DNA from: Candidatus Dormiibacter inghamiae
Lineage (GTDB): Bacteria; Chloroflexota; Dormibacteria; Dormibacterales; Dormibacteraceae
Direction: 5' to 3'
Length of the DNA stretch: 64,000 bases
NCBI GenBank assembly: GCA_016464825.1
Contig: JAEKNQ010000010.1
Coordinates: 44,806-108,805 of the forward strand
In this document: piece by piece, positions 60,139 to 64,000 of the stretch
Layout: every line of letters starts with the position of its first letter
Position numbering within the stretch: the first letter of the stretch is position 1
Made by a program: the position numbers and the translations under genes
The notes under the pieces: generated by a model
What the model saw: only the letters and a program-made list of their open reading frames with translations
The model's database searches: none
Told to the model about the DNA's origin: nothing

Positions 60139-60215
60139 CGGGGGCTAGCGCAGTCCGGCAGCGCGCACGGTTCGGGACCGTGAGGCCCCGGGTTCGAATC
60201 CCGGGCCCCCGACCA
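60139..60215 (+). tRNA. tRNA-Pro (anticodon CGG)
   Basis: A complete cloverleaf with encoded CCA. The acceptor stem CGGGGGC/GCCCCCG is perfect. The D arm is GCGC...GCGC and the anticodon stem CACGG/CCGTG with loop TTCGGGA (anticodon CGG). The variable loop is 5 nt, the T arm CCGGG/CCCGG with TTCGAAT, and the discriminator is A. It reads CCG proline codons, which are common in this GC-rich DNA. Confidence 0.95.
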
Positions 60216-60228
60216 CCTTTTCCCCCGG

Positions 60229-60420
60229 CTATCCGGGGTGGTTGTGCGACCCGTGGGCGAAGTGGGAGCGATGGCGTTCATGAATGGCCTCGAACTCGTC
60301 AGGGTCGGCGGCACCGAGCTCGGCGATCAAGTCCATGACCTCGGCCGGCCCCCCGACGACGAGGTGCCTGGCGAGTCGATCGCTTGAGTTGCGAAAGCAG
60401 TGAAGGGTCCCTGGCGGTAC
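60229..60420 (-). pseudogene. Headless cupin gene remnant
   Basis: On the minus strand a frame of about 64 codons reads FVPPGTLHCFRNSSDRLARH, then a Glu/Asp-rich helix (EVMDLIAELGAADPDEFEAI) and a His-rich end, with a TAG stop at 60229. The P-P-G-T-x-H-x-F-x-N strand is the second cupin motif. No in-frame start exists upstream; the frame runs antisense into the TetR gene until a stop. The gene has lost its N-terminal half. It occupies nearly all of the space between tRNA-Pro and the TetR gene. Confidence 0.6.
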
Positions 60421-60954
60421 GAAGGCTACGCGGCGACCTCGATGGGCATGATCGCCACGGCCGCCGGCGTCTCGTCAGACACCATCTACCTGGCGTACGG
60501 CGGGAAACGAGGCGTGATTGAGGCTGTCATCCATTCAGCGATGTACCAAGATGCGGCTACTGACCCCCATTGGTCGACAGCCATCGAGCGCCTGCCGTCC
60601 GGAGGCGATCGAATGCGCGCCTGGGTAGCCCACACCTGTAACCACCTCGCCGACACCAGTCCGGTGCACGAGATAATCCGGGTGGCGGCCGGCACTGAGC
60701 CGTTCGTGGCCCAACTGCGGGCCCGGCTGCTGGAAGAGCGTCTGTCCTTGCAGCGGCACCGGGCGCGTCAGATTCTCCTGGGGGTCCTGCGGTCAGGAGT
60801 CACGCTCGACGACGCAGCTGACAGGTACTCGGCGCTGCTCAGCCCCGAGCTACATCACCTACTGACCATCGAATGCGGTTGGCCGCTAGAACGATATCGG
60901 GAGTGGGTGACCAAGCTCTTGATCGCCGATTTGCTCACCGTCGACGCTCAGTAG
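60400..60954 (+). CDS. TetR-family regulator lacking helix 1 (probably 5'-truncated)
   Basis: Body of a TetR regulator, 184 residues. GYAATSMGMIATAAGVSSDT, then IYLAYGGKRGVIEAVIH, is the helix-turn-helix and helix 4. The C-terminal ligand domain includes RMRAWVAHTCNHLADTSPVH and a typical late tail. The usual first helix (ILDAALELFAERGY) is absent; instead GTG 60400 gives KGPWRYE, encoded by DNA that is antisense to a cupin. The gene therefore seems to have lost its true start by deletion. It may still be expressed, but DNA binding is doubtful. Confidence 0.72.
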   Translation: MKGPWRYEGYAATSMGMIATAAGVSSDTIYLAYGGKRGVIEAVIHSAMYQDAATDPHWSTAIERLPSGGDRMRAWVAHTCNHLADTSPVHEIIRVAAGTEPFVAQLRARLLEERLSLQRHRARQILLGVLRSGVTLDDAADRYSALLSPELHHLLTIECGWPLERYREWVTKLLIADLLTVDAQ

Positions 60955-61025
60955 TGGACCTGCAGGACATCAGGCGCTAGTTCTGCCTGACAATGCCGTC
61001 CGCGCAGCGTCCCTTTGAGCCCCAT

Positions 61026-62180
61026 TTACTCAGTGGAAACCGGCGCGCCCACGATCCGGGCAAAGGCATCGAGATAGCTCGAATCGCCGCTTAGGCTGCG
61101 GAGCAGCCAGTACTCGGCGCCCCAGAAGAGGTACCCCTCCAGCCGAAGTCCATGCCAGCTTGCGCGCCGGAGGCACCGGTTGTAGTTCTCGATCAGGCGC
61201 TCTGGCGGGCAGCTGTACATCGCGCGGGCGACCGGATTCGGTGGTGCTGTCACCGCCTCCCAGGGTTCCGCCTGACCCTCGGTGATCATGAGGCGGCGGC
61301 CCCGATCTTCGCTCGAAGCGGCAAAGCGCCTTCGCCAGGGACTGCTGTCGCCATCGAGGTAAGCGGTCAGGTGGCCGAGCCCGACCAGCGCATGGCGCGG
61401 GTAGTAGTCGATGCCAACGATGTCGGCCGAGCGAGCCGCCAGCGCCAGAGAGTCTCCCTGGTCTCGGGTCCGCCACCATTGCTGTATGCGCACCGGAAGA
61501 GAGGTGGGGAGGAAGCCGTTGAGCAGGACCGGACGGGTCGGGTCGGCGCGTCGGACTGCGCTGACCTCCCGCTCCACGAAGTCCACGGCCAGGCGCCAGG
61601 AGTGCTCCATGCCAAGCGGGTCGACCGCCTCGTGCTCGACCTGCCAGGCGACTATCGACTCTTGGCCGCGGTATCGCTGCACCACGCGAGTCACGAAGGA
61701 GGTTGCCGCTGCGAGGAGCTCGGCGTGGGACGCGGGCCCGATGAGGGAGCCCTCGCGCAGCGGTTGTGGAAGGTGGTGGAGGGGCGCGTAAAACTCCGGG
61801 TAGCCGAAGTTCTTCGGAGCGCCGACGCAGACGATCATCTGTTTGCCGGCCGTCTCAGCCGCGTCGACCTGCCAGTCAAGGTCGGTGGGATCGAACGAGC
61901 CTGCATCGGGTTCCAACCGGTCCCAGTACGCGCCCAGCCTGACCAGCTGGAAGGGATAGGCCAGCAGCGTTCGCAACGACACTGCTGGATCCAGGCCCAT
62001 CGCTTCAGCCTGCCGCGGTCGGAAGCTTATGCCCAGTTGCGTCAAGCCGCGCGGCTCGATGGGCAGGGCCCGCCAGCGGTCTGTCAGCGATTGGTCGGGC
62101 CGTCTGATCCGAACCTCCGAGGCGACTGCCACCGTCAGGGCGCCCATCACCGAGGCGGCGATTGCTGAGCGCGTCCTCAT
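61026..62180 (-). CDS. Putative secreted or membrane-anchored clan-A glycoside hydrolase
   Basis: A 384-residue TIM-barrel protein with an N-terminal hydrophobic segment (SAIAASVMGALTVAVASEV), probably a signal or anchor. Catalytic candidates are Glu in IVAWQVEHEAVDPLG (acid/base after strand 4) and Glu in RLMITEGQAEPWE (nucleophile). Barrel strands such as QLVRLGAYWDRLEPDAGSFD and SADIVGIDYYPRHAL fit. Clan GH-A is likely; the exact family cannot be fixed by eye. The ATG overlaps the ABC-2 permease stop by 4 bp, so the two are co-translated. Confidence 0.75.
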   Translation of the reverse strand: MRTRSAIAASVMGALTVAVASEVRIRRPDQSLTDRWRALPIEPRGLTQLGISFRPRQAEAMGLDPAVSLRTLLAYPFQLVRLGAYWDRLEPDAGSFDPTDLDWQVDAAETAGKQMIVCVGAPKNFGYPEFYAPLHHLPQPLREGSLIGPASHAELLAAATSFVTRVVQRYRGQESIVAWQVEHEAVDPLGMEHSWRLAVDFVEREVSAVRRADPTRPVLLNGFLPTSLPVRIQQWWRTRDQGDSLALAARSADIVGIDYYPRHALVGLGHLTAYLDGDSSPWRRRFAASSEDRGRRLMITEGQAEPWEAVTAPPNPVARAMYSCPPERLIENYNRCLRRASWHGLRLEGYLFWGAEYWLLRSLSGDSSYLDAFARIVGAPVSTE

Positions 62181-62980
62181 CGGGATCGTTCTCGGTGATT
62201 GAGTAGCGCAGCACCGGCAATGAGGAGAACCAGGAAGAGCGCGGTCATCACAGCTACGTCCAGCAGCGGGCTCTCGGCTACCGCGGTCCCATAGCCGGGG
62301 GTGCCAGCGTAGAACGCCGCACGCAGGAGATTGACCGGATAGCGGAGCGGCATCGCCCACGAGACGGCGTCGAGCCACTGGGGCAGTCCCCTGAGCGGCG
62401 CCATCACTCCCGCGAAGAAGTACTGGGGCAGGATCAGAAACGGGAACACCTGGAGGGCGGCGCGCTGATTGGGCAGGGCCGCCAGCGTGGCCAGACCGAA
62501 GGCGCCGCCGAGCAGGCAACAGGCCACACAGGGCAGGACCAGGGCCCCCACCTGGCCAGGAACCAGATGGACTCTGAACAGCAGCGCGAAGACCACCACG
62601 CCGAAGCCCTGGACCAGCGCCACGAGGGTTTCCCCGAGGATCTTGCCGGACACGATGGTGACGCGCGAGATGGGAGCCACGAACAGCTCCTGCGAGAAGT
62701 CGGTCTCGCGATCCTCGATCAGCGACATCATGCCAGCTGCGGTGGATTGAAAGAGCGTCGCGGCGAGCACCCCTGTGAACATCAATGTCACCGAATCGAG
62801 TCCGGTGGCACGGCCCACTGTCGGCTGGAGCGCAGTGCCGAGGCCGGCGATCAGAAGTATCGGGAAGGCCAGACTCACTCCGAGCCGGACGCGGTCGCGC
62901 AGCAGCTTGGTCAGGTCGCGCTGAGCGACGGCCAGCAGGGCCGAGGCCTCGCCGGTTACGCTGCCGGGCTCACCGGCCAT
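62177..62980 (-). CDS. ABC-2 type transporter permease
   Basis: A 267-residue six-helix permease of the ABC-2/drug or polysaccharide export type: N-terminal AVAQRDLTKLLRDRVRLGVS, then TGVLAATLFQSTAAGMMSLI, the conserved DRETDFSQELFVAPISR coupling segment, and LPQYFFAGVMAPLRGLP. No ATP-binding subunit is adjacent in the window; the gene upstream is a cupin. The partner ATPase is either elsewhere or lost. Coupling with a glycosidase hints at glycan or glycolipid export, by inference. Confidence 0.87.
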   Translation of the reverse strand: MAGEPGSVTGEASALLAVAQRDLTKLLRDRVRLGVSLAFPILLIAGLGTALQPTVGRATGLDSVTLMFTGVLAATLFQSTAAGMMSLIEDRETDFSQELFVAPISRVTIVSGKILGETLVALVQGFGVVVFALLFRVHLVPGQVGALVLPCVACCLLGGAFGLATLAALPNQRAALQVFPFLILPQYFFAGVMAPLRGLPQWLDAVSWAMPLRYPVNLLRAAFYAGTPGYGTAVAESPLLDVAVMTALFLVLLIAGAALLNHRERSR

Positions 62981-63022
62981 CAGCTACCAGTGGGATCGAG
63001 GTCAGAGACCGCCATCGCTTTT

Positions 63023-63559
63023 TCAAGGACTTCGCGTTCCGTCACGAAGGCGCCGGTAGGGGGCATCCAGCCCGCCGCGCCTGCCGATCCAAGCCACTGG
63101 GCGCACAGCCGCGGCGACAAGTCGGGGCAGGATGGGAGCGCGCACCTCTCGATCGAATTCCCTCAGGAAGAGCGCCAGCTCGACCGGTCCGGGCGTGCTA
63201 CCCAGCTGGGCGGCGGTTTCGAGCAGCTCCTCCATGTGCAGGGCGGGCCGCGCCTCCACCAGGAGCCGTGCCGGGGCGGGTCCGGCGTTGACAAAGGAGT
63301 GCGCGACGCCGGGCAACACAGTGACGGTTTCGCCCACCGCCGCGATGACGGACTGCCGTCGGAGGTGGAAGCGCACCCGACCGTCCAGCACTGTGAAGCG
63401 CTCCTCCTGTTCAGGGTGAAGGTGCCCGGCTGGAACGCGGCCGCCAGGTGCGAGATGAAGCTCGAACTCGAAGAGTTGGCCGCCGGTCTCGGCCGCCGTC
63501 CGGCGGAGCACTATCCGCTCCCCGCTGGCTGGGTTCTGGATAATTCGGCCGGTCCTCAC
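63023..63559 (-). CDS. Cupin-domain protein
   Basis: A 178-residue single-domain cupin. Motif 1 is GHLHPEQEERFTVLDGRVRF (His-x-His, Glu, Gly) and motif 2 is LPGVAHSFVNAGPAPARLLV. A helical C-terminal tail of about 60 residues follows (LALFLREFDREV; LVAAAVRPVAW). Function unknown; similar stand-alone cupins bind metal and small molecules. It starts with GTG and ends 42 bp before the ABC-2 permease. The upstream spacer (63560-63693) shows nothing else. Confidence 0.87.
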   Translation of the reverse strand: MRTGRIIQNPASGERIVLRRTAAETGGQLFEFELHLAPGGRVPAGHLHPEQEERFTVLDGRVRFHLRRQSVIAAVGETVTVLPGVAHSFVNAGPAPARLLVEARPALHMEELLETAAQLGSTPGPVELALFLREFDREVRAPILPRLVAAAVRPVAWIGRRGGLDAPYRRLRDGTRSP

Positions 63560-63693
63560 CTGTCCTATTGTCCGCGGAGCCGCGGGGGCGGCGGCTCCCC
63601 GCCAGGGCGCCTGCCCCGAGCTGCCGCCTAAACGCTATTTACAGACACCTGCGGCGTGGTTCGAAGAGCAACTGAGGCAGCGAGCAGGATCTG

Positions 63694-63999
63694 TCAAGGC
63701 GACCGGCCGGCCTCGCGCTCTCGGTACTCCGCGTTCGTGAACATGACGAAGAGGGTGTGATCGACGTCGCAGCGTTCGCCACCTGAGCGGGCGCCCGCTG
63801 TCCCGGCAGACATGGTCAGACCGTGGCCATGATGCAGCTCTCGCAAGTGCGGCGCCCCGGCACTGGCGCAGTCCAGCCACTGTGACTGGGCCCTGATCAG
63901 CTTGCCGTTTCTCGCCTCAAAGCTGAGGCTTCCATCCCGCTCGTGCCTGATTGAGTAGGCGCCTTCGTGCAGCCGTCGGTGATGAAAGCCGCAGAGCGA
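63694..63999 (-). CDS. HNH endonuclease (13E12/DUF222 type), C-terminal part
   Basis: The minus-strand frame enters from the right edge and stops at TGA 63694. It reads SLCGFHHRRLHEGAYSIRHE, then DGSLSFEARNGKLI, the conserved end of the HNH domain in 13E12-repeat proteins (L-C-x-x-H-H-x-x-x-H-E-G, then D-G-x-x-x-F). About 60 further residues form an unrecognised tail. The rest of the gene lies beyond the window. These multicopy genes are common in actinobacteria and some neighbouring phyla and may behave as selfish or recombining elements. Confidence 0.72.
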   Translation of the reverse strand, partial: SLCGFHHRRLHEGAYSIRHERDGSLSFEARNGKLIRAQSQWLDCASAGAPHLRELHHGHGLTMSAGTAGARSGGERCDVDHTLFVMFTNAEYREREAGRSP

Positions 64000-64000
64000 G

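Noticed and set aside
60222..60237. CCCCGG/CCGGGG hairpin as a tRNA terminator
   Set aside because: The stem is short and no T-run follows on either strand; the T-run lies on the wrong side.
60111..60314. Minus-strand frame reading GARDSNPGPHGPEP across the tRNA
   Set aside because: This is the familiar spurious translation of an antisense tRNA gene; the real minus-strand coding trace here is in another frame (cupin remnant).
61152..62168. Long plus-strand open frame opposite the glycosidase gene
   Set aside because: Its composition is Arg/Ala/Gly/His-rich antisense sequence without domain features, while the minus strand shows a complete TIM-barrel protein.
1..64000. Prophage, integrative element or defence island
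   Set aside because: No integrase, terminase, capsid, restriction, toxin-antitoxin or transposase genes were recognised. The only mobile traces are the small inverted-repeat elements and the partial HNH gene at the right edge.

Overview
The window is about 64 kb of GC-rich bacterial chromosome that is almost entirely coding. It contains no rRNA, prophage, transposase or CRISPR array. Several traits suggest an uncultivated, soil-type lineage near Chloroflexota/Dormibacterota or deep Actinomycetota: high GC, many GTG and TTG starts, many start codons 6-9 nt behind a TAnnnT box (leaderless-type), an F420-type luciferase-like oxidoreductase, a mycobacterial Sdh1-like succinate dehydrogenase, split cobalamin mutases, and a 13E12-type HNH protein at the right edge. 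This placement is inference; no rRNA or other decisive marker is present.

Region 1 (1-19 kb) is acyl-CoA and propionate metabolism. A truncated 3-hydroxyacyl-CoA dehydrogenase, methylmalonyl-CoA epimerase, a mutase large subunit and a propionyl-CoA carboxylase beta subunit overlap end to end. They are followed by sucCD, a DUF2752 protein and three acyl-CoA dehydrogenases. After two membrane proteins and an LCP cell-wall ligase comes a second mutase set: MeaB GTPase, large subunit and B12 subunit. The first mutase carries the Tyr/Arg residues of methylmalonyl-CoA mutase, the second the Phe/Gln residues of isobutyryl-CoA mutase. Together the genes can carry propionyl-CoA to succinyl-CoA and succinate, and possibly isomerise branched and straight butyryl-CoA.

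Region 2 (19-32 kb) holds L,D-transpeptidase, L25/Ctc, an MscS-like channel, an extended nucleoside diphosphate kinase, a frameshifted SIMPL protein, RarA, a histidine phosphatase, a GH1 glycosidase and an F420-type oxidoreductase. It ends with a compact cytochrome c maturation operon (tlpA-ccmE-ccmF-mini ccmI-ccmA-ccmB-ccmC-mini ccmD). Its CcmE has Cys in place of the haem-binding His.

Region 3 (32-45 kb) contains a CoA-type Nudix hydrolase, a DtxR regulator with TelA and an unknown membrane partner, and uracil phosphoribosyltransferase. It also holds a tight four-gene operon: acyl-CoA reductase fused to a HAD phosphatase, zinc dehydrogenase, LarA-like DUF2088 protein and PlsC acyltransferase. 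This operon looks like an undescribed lipid pathway. IF-1 follows it.

Region 4 (45-64 kb) is aromatic catabolism: pcaBC with an M29/NicX-like enzyme converging on pcaGH-pobA, plus a MarR-MFS pair. Then come a degenerate PfkB-like protein with an M19 dipeptidase and a MazG-like protein, sdhCAB, an enoyl-CoA hydratase and thioesterase pair, and tRNA-Pro(CGG). Next is a deletion scar joining a headless cupin to a headless TetR gene, followed by a glycosidase/ABC-2 permease pair, a cupin, and the C-terminus of an HNH protein.

Two families of small inverted-repeat elements bounded by TA/CTAG lie at 6.8, 14.4, 20.6, 24.2 and 25.5 kb. In three cases they supply the stop codon of the upstream gene.
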